64,000 nucleotides of DNA, from positions 1 through 64,000 of the forward strand of contig NZ_SRPE01000003.1 in the NCBI RefSeq assembly GCF_004785645.1. Reading direction: 5' to 3'. The position numbers and the translations under genes were made by a program. Under the pieces are notes generated by a model. That model saw nothing but the letters and a program-made list of their open reading frames with translations, did not search any database and was not told the origin of the DNA. The stretch's first letter is position 1. Each line of letters begins with the position of its first letter. Source of the stretch: Empedobacter tilapiae. Its GTDB lineage: Bacteria; Bacteroidota; Bacteroidia; Flavobacteriales; Weeksellaceae. Below are positions 1 to 8,240 of the stretch, one piece after another.

Positions 1-84
<84 letters not shown>

Positions 85-92
85 TTTTTATT

Positions 93-126
93 AAAAGCCT
101 CAAGTGAACAACTTGAGGCTTTTTTG
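93..126 (+). terminator. rRNA operon terminator
   Basis: A 13-bp stem, AAAAGCCTCAAGT paired with ACTTGAGGCTTTT, has a 5-nt loop and runs into a T tract. It lies 9 nt after the 5S 3' end and is a rho-independent terminator of the rRNA operon. Confidence 0.9.
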
Positions 127-150
127 TGTTTATACTTTTTTGTACAATGT

Positions 151-216
151 ATTAAGTATTAAGTATTAAGTATTAAGTATTAAGTATTAAGTATTAAGTA
201 TTAAGTATTAAGTATT
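151..216. repeat. 7-bp tandem repeat (ATTAAGT)x9.4
   Basis: Nine perfect copies plus three bases of ATTAAGT lie head to tail with no mismatch, starting 25 bp after the rRNA terminator. No gene overlaps it. Perfect short-unit arrays like this tend to vary in copy number between strains. Confidence 0.95.
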
Positions 217-225
217 GAACATCTT

Positions 226-341
226 ATAACTCTCAGAACTCAAAACAAGAAGCTTCCTATGAGTCGATAAGAGGCTTCTAATTAGTCAACGAGAAGCTTC
301 TTCTTAATAAAAAGGAAGCTTCCTTTATAATTCTCAGAACT
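226..341. repeat. Imperfect repeats with GAAGCTTC palindromes
   Basis: The sequence ATAAYTCTCAGAACT occurs at 226-240 and 327-341. Between the copies, several GAAGCTTC or GAGGCTTC palindromic words recur (about 250-325). No coding frame is evident. The block sits in the roughly 620-bp non-coding stretch between the rRNA operon and the first gene. Confidence 0.7.
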
Positions 342-371
342 TACTTGTTTAGAAGGTTACGGGTATAGATT

Positions 372-476
372 AGTTCACGGAAGGGCATCGGTGAGTTGTT
401 CAAAGGGCATCGGCGAGTTAACGGATGGGCATCGGTGAGTTCACGGATGGGCATGCGATGATTGTCCGATGCGCTT
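372..476. repeat. 22-bp tandem repeat, GGGCATCGG family
   Basis: GGGCAT starts at 383, 405, 427 and 449, an exact 22-bp period. The unit is close to GGGCATCGGTGAGTTCACGGAT with minor changes, and the last copy degenerates into GGGCATGCGATGATTGTCCGATGC. It is visibly more GC-rich than its surroundings. The core CATCGGNGAGTTAACGGA also occurs in the palindrome at 63783-63842. From 476 to 750 I see no further structure apart from the upstream region of the next gene. Confidence 0.85.
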
Positions 477-749
477 AGGAGTAAAAGAATGGTTTTTTTG
501 TATTTCTGCTCGAAAGCAATTGAGTGTGTTGGGTATTTAAGGGGGCTATTTAACGTAGAATCTAATAAACGATCTTTAGATAATTATCTGTGTTATTTGG
601 GAAAGGTTTAGAGTTTAATTCCACTGTTAATTTAGTGTGAGTTTTATGCAAGGTGCGTTAGAGTTATAGTATCATTTTGAGCTACTCTGAATCGTGTAAT
701 GAATATTTGTAGATGCAAATTTGTTATCTTTATTTAAAACCTAGATATT

Positions 750-1187
750 ATGGAAGAAAATCTGTTTGATAATCAATTGTTACCAAAGAAAAGTTGGTTT
801 AAGCGTAATTGGAAATGGGTAGTACCTGTTGGTTGTTTATCGTTTGTGATTTTATTTACTGGATTGATAATTGGTGGACTTTGTTGGGGTTTTAGTAAGA
901 TAACTTCTGATAATGATGTTACAAAACATGCAATCAATATTATCAATCAAAACCCTGAAGTTCAACAGAAATTAGGTACAAACATTATAAAGGATGGAAT
1001 GTTTAGAGGGAATATTTCAATCACAAACGATACTGGTGAGGCTACTGTTCCTATAAGAGGTACAAAAGGTTCGGGAACTGCAATTATTGTTGGAGAAAAA
1101 GAATTTGATAAATGGAATTATGAAAAGATTATTGTTCAGATTGATGAAACTGGAGAACTAATCCAAATAAATAAAGTAAAAGAGTAA
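750..1187 (+). CDS. Coa1-family small membrane protein
   Basis: A 145-residue protein with one N-terminal transmembrane segment (about residues 22-50), preceded by a basic KKSWFKRNWKWVVPVGC stretch. The C-terminal domain contains NPEVQQKLG, GNISITNDTGEATVPIRGTKG and a final strand region. This matches, from memory, the cytochrome c oxidase assembly factor Coa1 family common as small membrane proteins in Bacteroidota. In bacteria the role is unproven and a direct part in oxidase assembly should not be assumed. The gene stands alone between the repeat region and a terminator; the cobalamin riboswitch follows it, so it is a separate transcription unit. Confidence 0.75.
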   Translation: MEENLFDNQLLPKKSWFKRNWKWVVPVGCLSFVILFTGLIIGGLCWGFSKITSDNDVTKHAINIINQNPEVQQKLGTNIIKDGMFRGNISITNDTGEATVPIRGTKGSGTAIIVGEKEFDKWNYEKIIVQIDETGELIQINKVKE

Positions 1188-1213
1188 GCTAACGAATGAG
1201 TTAGCTTTTTTTG
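1186..1213 (+). terminator. Terminator after the Coa1-family gene
   Basis: AAGCTAAC pairs with GTTAGCTT across a 6-nt loop, followed by a T run. The hairpin begins at the stop codon of the preceding gene and separates it from the riboswitch. Confidence 0.85.
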
Positions 1214-1264
1214 TTTTACATTATTGATAAAGATTTAATTGTTTATTCAAAATAATAATTTTAC

Positions 1265-1434
1265 TTTTGGTTAACATTTGGTGCGAACTTAACCGTTCGG
1301 TAACAGGGAATCAGGTGAAAATCCTGAACAGACCCGCTGCTGTAAGCTCCATATTTTTTTAGAATATATATATATCCACTGTTTATAATGGGAAGGATTT
1401 CTAAAAAAGGAGTAAGTCAGAAGACCTACCAAAA
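1265..1434 (+). promoter_or_regulatory. Cobalamin (AdoCbl-type) riboswitch
   Basis: The B12-box signatures appear in order: TTTGGTGCGAAC, then GGGAATCAGGTGAAAATCC, then GACCCGCTGCTGTAAGC, a variable AT-rich insert, and AGTCAGAAGACCTACC. A closing P1 helix is visible as TTTTGGT (1265-1271) with ACCAAAA (1428-1434). It lies 114 nt upstream of a BtuB-like receptor gene, as expected for repression of corrinoid uptake when B12 is plentiful. The downstream hairpin is listed separately. Confidence 0.95.
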
Positions 1435-1490
1435 TTGTACATGTTGAATGCTTTCGGGGACTAAAGCGTGAAGTTCAAATTTTGGATAGG
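1425..1490 (+). promoter_or_regulatory. Riboswitch expression-platform hairpin
   Basis: CCTACCAAAATT (1425-1436) can pair with AATTTTGGATAGG (1478-1490) as a 12-bp helix with one bulged A. It encloses a GCTTT/AAAGC hairpin (1450-1467). The left strand overlaps the 3' strand of the riboswitch P1 helix, so the two helices exclude each other. No T run follows, so this is not an obvious intrinsic terminator; control may be translational or by another mechanism. Confidence 0.6.
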
Positions 1491-1547
1491 TTCGTCCTTT
1501 CAATTCTTCTTCATACACTCTCGTTAGCAACAATTGATTATTGCTAA

Positions 1548-3542
1548 ATGAGAAATCTAAAGACTATAATTATTTGTTGCAGCTTGATTTTGCTTTCATG
1601 TCGTATTGCCTCTGCGCAAATTATTCATGATAGTATTTTAGAGCTTCAGCAAGTTAGTATTTTAAAAAATAATGCAAAAGCCGTTGTTCCTGTTCAAGAA
1701 TTGAAAGGAGAGCAATTAGAGGCTTTAAATAGTCATTCTGTAGCCGATGCTGTTCGTTTTTTTGCTGGCGTTCAAATAAAAGATTATGGTGGAGTCGGTG
1801 GATTTAAAACAATTGATGTTCGAGGAATGGGAACTCAGCATGTTGGAGTTTTTTATGATGGAATTCAACTAGGAAATGCTCAGAATGGAATTGTCGATTT
1901 AGGGAAATTTTCTTTGGATGATATGGAAGTGATTTCTTTATATAATGGTCAAAAAAGTAATATTTTTCAATCAGCAAAAGATTATGCTTCTGCTTCTGCA
2001 ATTTATCTTCAAACCAAAAAACCTGTTTTCATTGGAGATAAAAAAACTAATGCCACGCTTCGCTATAAGTTAGGTTCGATACAATTAATTAATCCTTCAA
2101 CAAGAATAGAACAAAAAATTACGGATAGATTATCTGCTGTTTTGAGTGCAGAATATATTAAGTCTAATGGAGAATATAAATTTCGATATCGACGAAATAA
2201 ATTAGATGGAACTAAGGCTTATGATACTATTGCAACGCGACACGATGGACAAATAGAAGCAAAACGTCTTGAATTGGGACTTTTGGGAAAAGGGAATCAA
2301 TCAAACTGGAATGTAAAGGGGTATTTGTATAATTCGGATCGTGGTTTACCAGCTGCTATTGTTCGTGGACGTTTCGGTGCTCGTGGACAAACTTGGATTG
2401 ACCGAAATTATTTTGTTCAAGGAAAATATGAGAAGAGGATTAAAAATTTTCAAACCAAATTGTTAGCAAAATTTGCTTACGATTATACACATTATATTGA
2501 TACTGTTTCTACGATAAAGATTAATAATGAATATATACAAAGAGAAGTATATTTTTCTTGGGCAAATTTATATTCAATTACAGATAAATGGGATGTGAAT
2601 GTCTCTACAGATTATCAGTTTAATAATTTAGATGCCGATCTGGTTAATTTCTCTTATCCAACTCGTCATACAAATCTTGTCGCAATTGCTTCTACGTATC
2701 AATTAGGGAAATTGACTTTGCAAGGGAGTTTGTTGGGAACTTTTGTGAAAGAGTCGGTAGAAATGAATACAAGTGCTCCAGATAAAAATGTATGGACACC
2801 AACTATTATTGCGAATTATAAACCGTTTTCTAATCAAGATTTTAATGTTAGAGCATATTACAAACGTATTTTTAGAATGCCAACGCTAAATGATTTGTAT
2901 TATACTGATATAGGTTATTCTAATTTAAAACCAGAATACACAGAACAATATAATTTAGGTTTTACTTATTCTAAGAATACAAGTTCATTTATTAAGAATT
3001 TTACAATACAAGCTGATGGTTTTTACAATGAAGTAAAAGATAAAATTATTGCAGGTTTCAATGGTAGATTTCGCGCAACAATGATGAATTTAGGTTTTGT
3101 AAAAATTAAAGGATTAGATATAAAATTACGTTCTTCTTTTGATATCGGACAAGTAAAATTTTCGCCAATGTTGACTTATTCATTTATGAAGGCGCAAGAT
3201 TTTACCAATCCAGGAGACACTTACTATAAAGATCTTATTCCTTATGCACCTGAACATAGTGGTTCTTTTGTTTTAAGTGCAAAATATAACACATGGAATT
3301 TTAATTACAGTTTTATTTATGTTGGCGAGCGTTGGGATATCAATCAAGATAATATTAAATATAATCGTCTTAATCCGTGGTTTACAAATGATGTGGGAAT
3401 TCATAAATCTTTTAAATTAAATAATATTTCGTTCAAAACGTCTTTTGAATTGAATAATATCATGAACCAACAATATGATATTGTACTTAATTATCCAATG
3501 CCAGGAAGACAATTCAAATTAATACTAAGTGCCAATTTATGA
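1548..3542 (+). CDS. btuB: BtuB-like TonB-dependent cobalamin receptor
   Basis: A 664-residue outer-membrane receptor predicted to import vitamin B12 or other corrinoids. It has a signal peptide ending near IASAQ (residue 24), then directly a plug domain (about 45-155) with the typical ADAVRFFAGVQIKDYGG...IDVRGMG pattern, and then a long beta-barrel. There is no N-terminal carboxypeptidase-like domain, which favours a BtuB/siderophore type over SusC. Substrate assignment rests on the cobalamin riboswitch directly upstream and on the BtuG-like gene downstream, which overlaps this stop codon by 4 nt (ATGA). No ABC transporter (BtuCDF) is present in the window. Another organometallic ligand cannot be excluded from sequence alone. 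Confidence 0.85.
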   Translation: MRNLKTIIICCSLILLSCRIASAQIIHDSILELQQVSILKNNAKAVVPVQELKGEQLEALNSHSVADAVRFFAGVQIKDYGGVGGFKTIDVRGMGTQHVGVFYDGIQLGNAQNGIVDLGKFSLDDMEVISLYNGQKSNIFQSAKDYASASAIYLQTKKPVFIGDKKTNATLRYKLGSIQLINPSTRIEQKITDRLSAVLSAEYIKSNGEYKFRYRRNKLDGTKAYDTIATRHDGQIEAKRLELGLLGKGNQSNWNVKGYLYNSDRGLPAAIVRGRFGARGQTWIDRNYFVQGKYEKRIKNFQTKLLAKFAYDYTHYIDTVSTIKINNEYIQREVYFSWANLYSITDKWDVNVSTDYQFNNLDADLVNFSYPTRHTNLVAIASTYQLGKLTLQGSLLGTFVKESVEMNTSAPDKNVWTPTIIANYKPFSNQDFNVRAYYKRIFRMPTLNDLYYTDIGYSNLKPEYTEQYNLGFTYSKNTSSFIKNFTIQADGFYNEVKDKIIAGFNGRFRATMMNLGFVKIKGLDIKLRSSFDIGQVKFSPMLTYSFMKAQDFTNPGDTYYKDLIPYAPEHSGSFVLSAKYNTWNFNYSFIYVGERWDINQDNIKYNRLNPWFTNDVGIHKSFKLNNISFKTSFELNNIMNQQYDIVLNYPMPGRQFKLILSANL

Positions 3543-4675
3543 GATATATTTTTCACATATTAACTAGCTTATTCTTTTTAATAATTGTTTCTAGCTGTCA
3601 TCAAGACATATATCAAGTAGCAGAAGAATTAGATGGTGTTACAGAGCCAGAAAATACAGCCATACAGGGTTTCTATTTGTTGAACGAAGGAAATATGGGA
3701 ACCAACAAAGCAACGATAGATTACATGGATTATACCACAGGAGTTTATCATCGAAACATGTATGCAATGGCGAATCCTACAATGGTAAAAGAATTGGGAG
3801 ATGTTGGGAATGATGTCAAAATTTATGGAAATAAATTGTATGCTGTGATTAATGTCTCAAATTTTATTGAAGTAATGGATCTTAAAACGGCAAAACATAT
3901 CACAACAATTCCGTTAGAAAATTGCCGATATATTACATTCAAAAATGGAAAAGCTTATGCAACTTCATATGCTGGGCCAGTTTCTATAGATCCAAAAGCT
4001 CCGCTAGGAAAAGTAGTTGAAATAGATACAATAAGTTTAAAAATAACACGAGAAGAAGTTGTAGGTTATCAACCAGATGAATTGGAAATCGTTGATAATA
4101 ATTTATATGTTGCCAATTCTGGAGGTTATAGAGTTCCTAATTATGATAAAACAGTTTCAGTAATTGATTTAACAACATTTAAAGAGACAAAAAAAATAGA
4201 TGTAGCCATTAATCTACATCATATCAAAAAAGATAGTGAAGGAGATTTATATATCACTTCTCGAGGAGATTATTATGATATTCCATCTAATCTTTTTGTC
4301 TTAGATTCTAAAACACACAAAATCAAAAAAACATTTAATCTTCCTGTTTCCAACTTCACAATTGTGGACGATCTGTTGTATTATTATGCAAATGAGTTTA
4401 ACTATAATACTTTTCAGTGGAAAAAATCTTTTGGAATAATAGATACCAAAACAGAGGAAGTCATTAATACTAACTTAGTAAATGATCCAAAAATTAATGA
4501 AATAAAAACACCATACGGAATTGCTGTAAATCCTATTACAAAAGATTTGTATTTAACAGATGCAAGAAATTATGTGTCTATGGGATTTATTTATTGTTTT
4601 GACCGAAATGGTGTGTTTAAATGGAAAACAAATGGAGGTAATATTCCTGCACATTTTGCTTTTGTTTATAAATAA
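3539..4675 (+). CDS. BtuG-like beta-propeller surface lipoprotein
   Basis: A 378-residue lipoprotein (lipobox ending at Cys20, LIIVSSC) that appears to be one YncE/DUF5074-type beta-propeller. Repeated blades such as GNKLYAVINVSNFIEVMDLKT, NNLYVANSGGY...VSVIDLTT and GDLYITSRGDY are visible through the chain. In Bacteroides, the B12 capture protein BtuG is a lipoprotein of this architecture encoded beside BtuB and forming a lid on it. The 4-nt overlap with the upstream receptor gene and the shared riboswitch support the same partnership here. The function is inferred from family and context, not from ligand-contact residues. Confidence 0.75.
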   Translation: MRYIFHILTSLFFLIIVSSCHQDIYQVAEELDGVTEPENTAIQGFYLLNEGNMGTNKATIDYMDYTTGVYHRNMYAMANPTMVKELGDVGNDVKIYGNKLYAVINVSNFIEVMDLKTAKHITTIPLENCRYITFKNGKAYATSYAGPVSIDPKAPLGKVVEIDTISLKITREEVVGYQPDELEIVDNNLYVANSGGYRVPNYDKTVSVIDLTTFKETKKIDVAINLHHIKKDSEGDLYITSRGDYYDIPSNLFVLDSKTHKIKKTFNLPVSNFTIVDDLLYYYANEFNYNTFQWKKSFGIIDTKTEEVINTNLVNDPKINEIKTPYGIAVNPITKDLYLTDARNYVSMGFIYCFDRNGVFKWKTNGGNIPAHFAFVYK

Positions 4676-4689
4676 AATATACACTTAAA

Positions 4690-5889
4690 ATGAAATATTC
4701 TAAACTATTTATTACAGCATTAAGTCTCGCTTTTATACAAAGTTGTAGTAGCGATGATTCAGATAGTAATTTATCAATTGATGACGTGAAATTAAACTCT
4801 TCATATTCAACAAATCGACTAAAAATAATTACAATAGAACCTACTGTTTCAGGATTTGAAAATGCAACATATACTTGGAAAAACGGAAATGAAATAGTTG
4901 GTAGTGACAAAACATTTTCTTTTGTTTCAGATGAAATAGGAACTTATCAATTAACATTAGAAGTAAAAGGTTTATCAACAACAAAAAAATTAGAAACTCA
5001 AATTACAGTAAATAAAGAGTCAAAAGCTTATAGCAAATATATTGCTCAAGTTTATGATTTTATGCCTGCAGTAGGACAATTTACAAACGATTTACCAGAG
5101 TATGTATCTGGTAATACGCGAGAACAAATGATTGCAAAAGCAGCGAGTAGTATTGTTGGTTCTGAAGGGCAATTAATTTCTTTAGGAGGATATGGTGGTT
5201 ATGTCGTTTTTGGATTTGATCATACTATCATTAATAAAGTCAATAAAAGAGATTTTAAAATTCTAGGAAATGCTTTTTGGGGTAATGAGGCACAAGAAGA
5301 ACGAGCAGGTTCATGCGAGCCAGGAGTTATTATGGTTGCTTATGACAAAAATAATAACGGAGTTCCAGATGATGATGAATGGTACGAAATTGCAGGAAGT
5401 GAATATACAAATTTAAAAACCATTAAAAATTATTCTATTACCTACAATAAACCAGATGAAAATAAAATACCTGTAATAGGAACTCATGGTTGGGATATTG
5501 ATATTGAATATGTAAAATGGACAGATAATCAGGGAAATACAGGGTATAAAACCAAAAATTCGTTCCATGCTCAATCCTACTATCCTTTATGGTTTGGAGA
5601 CAATCAATTAAAATTTACAGGAACATTACTTCCAAATAATTTTTATGACCAAAGTGGTACAGGAACTTATTGGGTTGGTAAATCATATGCTTATGGATAT
5701 GCAGATAATGCTCCTAATAATGATGAAGCTTCCAATATTGACATTGATTGGGCAGTAGATAAAAATGGAAATAAAGTGAAACTTCCAGGAATTGATTTTA
5801 TCAAAGTTTATACAGGTATTAACCAAGAGGCAGGTTGGTTAGGCGAAGTATCAACGGAAATTATGGGAGCGTACGATTTACATTTCTAA
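4690..5889 (+). CDS. Surface lipoprotein with PKD-like domain, B12 locus
   Basis: A 399-residue lipoprotein (lipobox at Cys19, FIQSC, followed by the acidic SSDDSDS typical of surface-exported Bacteroidota lipoproteins). Residues about 30-105 form a PKD/Ig-like domain (YTWKNGNEIVGSDKTFSF). The C-terminal domain (about 115-399) has a glycine-rich core LISLGGYGGYVVFGFD and a calcium-loop-like DKNNNGVPDDDEW. It starts 14 nt after the BtuG-like gene and so is probably co-transcribed under the riboswitch. Proteins of this type accompany B12 receptor loci in Bacteroidota, and I infer an accessory role in capturing corrinoid at the cell surface. The exact biochemical function is unknown. Confidence 0.65.
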   Translation: MKYSKLFITALSLAFIQSCSSDDSDSNLSIDDVKLNSSYSTNRLKIITIEPTVSGFENATYTWKNGNEIVGSDKTFSFVSDEIGTYQLTLEVKGLSTTKKLETQITVNKESKAYSKYIAQVYDFMPAVGQFTNDLPEYVSGNTREQMIAKAASSIVGSEGQLISLGGYGGYVVFGFDHTIINKVNKRDFKILGNAFWGNEAQEERAGSCEPGVIMVAYDKNNNGVPDDDEWYEIAGSEYTNLKTIKNYSITYNKPDENKIPVIGTHGWDIDIEYVKWTDNQGNTGYKTKNSFHAQSYYPLWFGDNQLKFTGTLLPNNFYDQSGTGTYWVGKSYAYGYADNAPNNDEASNIDIDWAVDKNGNKVKLPGIDFIKVYTGINQEAGWLGEVSTEIMGAYDLHF

Positions 5890-5923
5890 AATCTAAGAGA
5901 ATTATAAAACTAAATATTAACAA

Positions 5924-8188
5924 ATGAGAAAATTTTACTTTCTAACCGTTTTGTTCCTAACTTTTTGTCTAGGACTTAACGCACAAGTTAAGGTACAAGG
6001 CGTACCTCGAAATGATATTAAGATTTCTGCACAAAAGCAAGCAAAAGCAGGAGATGCAACCTTTACATTTGATGATGTAAAATATTGGGTTGGAGAAGGG
6101 ACTAACAAAGCTGCTCTTGTTGTACAATGGAACGATGATAAAACTCCAGATGCAATGGTTTGGGGATACCGTTTTAATGGAGAAAAACATGGAGTTGATA
6201 TGATTTTAGAAATCGCTAAGGTTGATCCACGTTTTTATGTTCTTGCTTTAGAAGGAACTCAATATGGTACAGCTATTGGTGGATTTGGGTTCGATTTAGA
6301 TGGAAAAGGAACTATTGGTTTAGTAAAAGATGGGAATACAACTTACCCTTACTATCCAAAGGATGGAAAAGTAACAACATCTGATTATGATTTTGATTTA
6401 TGGACTAGTGTAGATACAAACGATCATTGGGCATCAGGATGGACTTCTAAAGGTTATTGGTCATATTGGGTAAAAGAGAAAGAGGGAGATTATGGATATT
6501 CTGGTTTAGGAGCAAGTAGTCGTGTTTTAGAAGATGGATCTTGGGATGCATGGTCATTTGCTAAAGATTTTGGAGATTATCCTTTAGCAGATGAGTTTGT
6601 AGCTGTCGAACCTTATGAAAAACCTACTTTAGATTTTACAAAAGGATATTTCATTGTAAATGAAGAATGGTTTGGGCATACAAATGGTTCTGTTAATTAT
6701 ATAGCTCCAGATGGTACAGTTTCTTATCGTGTTTACAGTGAAGTAAACAATAATGAAGCTTTTGGAGCAACAACTCAATACGGAACAATTTACGGTGATA
6801 AATTTTATTTTGTATCTAAACAAGAGAAAGATGGAGGAGATGTGAATTATACTCCTGGAGGAAGATTAGTTGTAGCAGATGCAAAAACAATGAAAAAAAT
6901 CGCTGGCTTCGATAATATTGGAGGAGGAGATGGACGTTCATTTGTAGGTGTTGATCCTAAAACAGGCTATATCGGAGCTGCAAATGGAATCTTCTTATTC
7001 GATATCGAAAACTTAAAAGTTGGAGAAATGGTTGAAGGAACTGGTGGAGGAAGTACTTATGCTGGACAAATAGGAAATATGATCCGAACTTCTAAATATG
7101 TTTTTGCTGTAAAACAAAGCAAAGGGATTTTAGTTATTGATCCTAAAACACATACAGTGAAAACAACTTTTGAAGGAGCTTATACTTCTGTAATTCAAAC
7201 GAAAGATGGAAACATTTGGGGAGCTTTGGGAAATAAAATAATTAAAATAGATCCATTTACTTTAGAAATAACAGAAATTGCTATTCCAACGAAAACAATT
7301 CCGAATACTTGGGGAGCATGGAATGCAGGAAGTTTCTGCGCTTCTACTAAAGAGAATGCTATTTATTTCTTTCCAGGATCTGGTTGGTCATCAAGTCCAA
7401 CAATTGTAAAATATGATATAGATAAAGGTCAATTTAATGAAAGTTTTGCAACAATTCCAGGACAAGACAATCAGTACAAACAAATTCCTTATGGTGCTGG
7501 ATTACGTATTGATCCAATAACAGATAATTTAATTGTTACAACAACAGAAAGTGGATATTCTTCTCATTATCAAAAAAACTGGGTTCACGAGATTGATAAT
7601 AAAGGTAATTTAGTGAAAACAATTCAGTTACAAGATTATTATTGGTTCTCAGCTTTACCTGTTTTTCCAGATGCAAATAATCCTGAAATAGAAGGTTTAG
7701 AGACGACTTATCATATTAATACTGCAACAACAATTGATTTGAAAGACAAAGTATCTGATTTAGATAATTTGTCAGCTGCGATTGTAAAAGATTTAGAAAT
7801 CATCGAGAATAATGAAGTAGCTGAAATTTCGATTAATGATAATGAAGAATTAGTAATTAATCCATTAAAAAATGGAACAGCAAAAATTAAAATTTCTTTC
7901 AATTCGAATGGAAAAGTTGTTTCACAAAATATTACAATTTCAACAGCTGTTTTAGGTACAAATGATTTAACTAAATCTGCTGTAAATATTTATCCAAATC
8001 CTGTTGAAAATATTTTATATATAGAAGTGAAAAATGCTGATAAAGCAGAAATTTACAATATTACAGGTGCTAAAATTATAGAGAAAACACTTCAAAAAGG
8101 AAAAAATCAAATAGATGTTTCCTCTTTACAAAAAGGTGTTTACATCATAAAAGTTAACAATTCTACTTTCAAAGTAATTAAAAAGTAG
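5924..8188 (+). CDS. DUF5074-like secreted protein with T9SS sorting domain
   Basis: A 754-residue protein with a signal peptide (to about residue 21, GLNAQ). An N-terminal domain (about 45-225) carries the FDDVKYWVGEG...ALVVQWND...MVWGYRF pattern. A beta-propeller-like DUF5074/YncE region follows (about 235-590). The final domain (about 680-754) is a type A T9SS sorting signal: NIYPNPVENILYIEV, IYNITGAKI, LQKGVYIIKV. It is therefore predicted to be exported by the type IX system and anchored or released at the surface. It lies 34 nt downstream of the PKD-like lipoprotein, ends the riboswitch-led cluster, and is followed by a terminator. A second corrinoid-binding propeller is the likely role, by context only. 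Confidence 0.7.
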   Translation: MRKFYFLTVLFLTFCLGLNAQVKVQGVPRNDIKISAQKQAKAGDATFTFDDVKYWVGEGTNKAALVVQWNDDKTPDAMVWGYRFNGEKHGVDMILEIAKVDPRFYVLALEGTQYGTAIGGFGFDLDGKGTIGLVKDGNTTYPYYPKDGKVTTSDYDFDLWTSVDTNDHWASGWTSKGYWSYWVKEKEGDYGYSGLGASSRVLEDGSWDAWSFAKDFGDYPLADEFVAVEPYEKPTLDFTKGYFIVNEEWFGHTNGSVNYIAPDGTVSYRVYSEVNNNEAFGATTQYGTIYGDKFYFVSKQEKDGGDVNYTPGGRLVVADAKTMKKIAGFDNIGGGDGRSFVGVDPKTGYIGAANGIFLFDIENLKVGEMVEGTGGGSTYAGQIGNMIRTSKYVFAVKQSKGILVIDPKTHTVKTTFEGAYTSVIQTKDGNIWGALGNKIIKIDPFTLEITEIAIPTKTIPNTWGAWNAGSFCASTKENAIYFFPGSGWSSSPTIVKYDIDKGQFNESFATIPGQDNQYKQIPYGAGLRIDPITDNLIVTTTESGYSSHYQKNWVHEIDNKGNLVKTIQLQDYYWFSALPVFPDANNPEIEGLETTYHINTATTIDLKDKVSDLDNLSAAIVKDLEIIENNEVAEISINDNEELVINPLKNGTAKIKISFNSNGKVVSQNITISTAVLGTNDLTKSAVNIYPNPVENILYIEVKNADKAEIYNITGAKIIEKTLQKGKNQIDVSSLQKGVYIIKVNNSTFKVIKK

Positions 8189-8210
8189 TGTGTGTTATTT
8201 ATTTGTGAAG

Positions 8211-8240
8211 AAAGGTTGAGCTTAGCTCAACCTTTTATTT
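8211..8240. terminator. Bidirectional terminator, B12 operon end
   Basis: AAAGGTTGAGC pairs with GCTCAACCTTT around a 4-nt loop, with T-rich sequence on one side and A-rich on the other. It separates the rightward B12 operon from the leftward gene that ends at 8241 and could serve both. Confidence 0.85.

Noticed and set aside
372-476. Possible CRISPR array.
   Set aside because: The units are contiguous 22-mers without unique spacers, and no cas genes are present.
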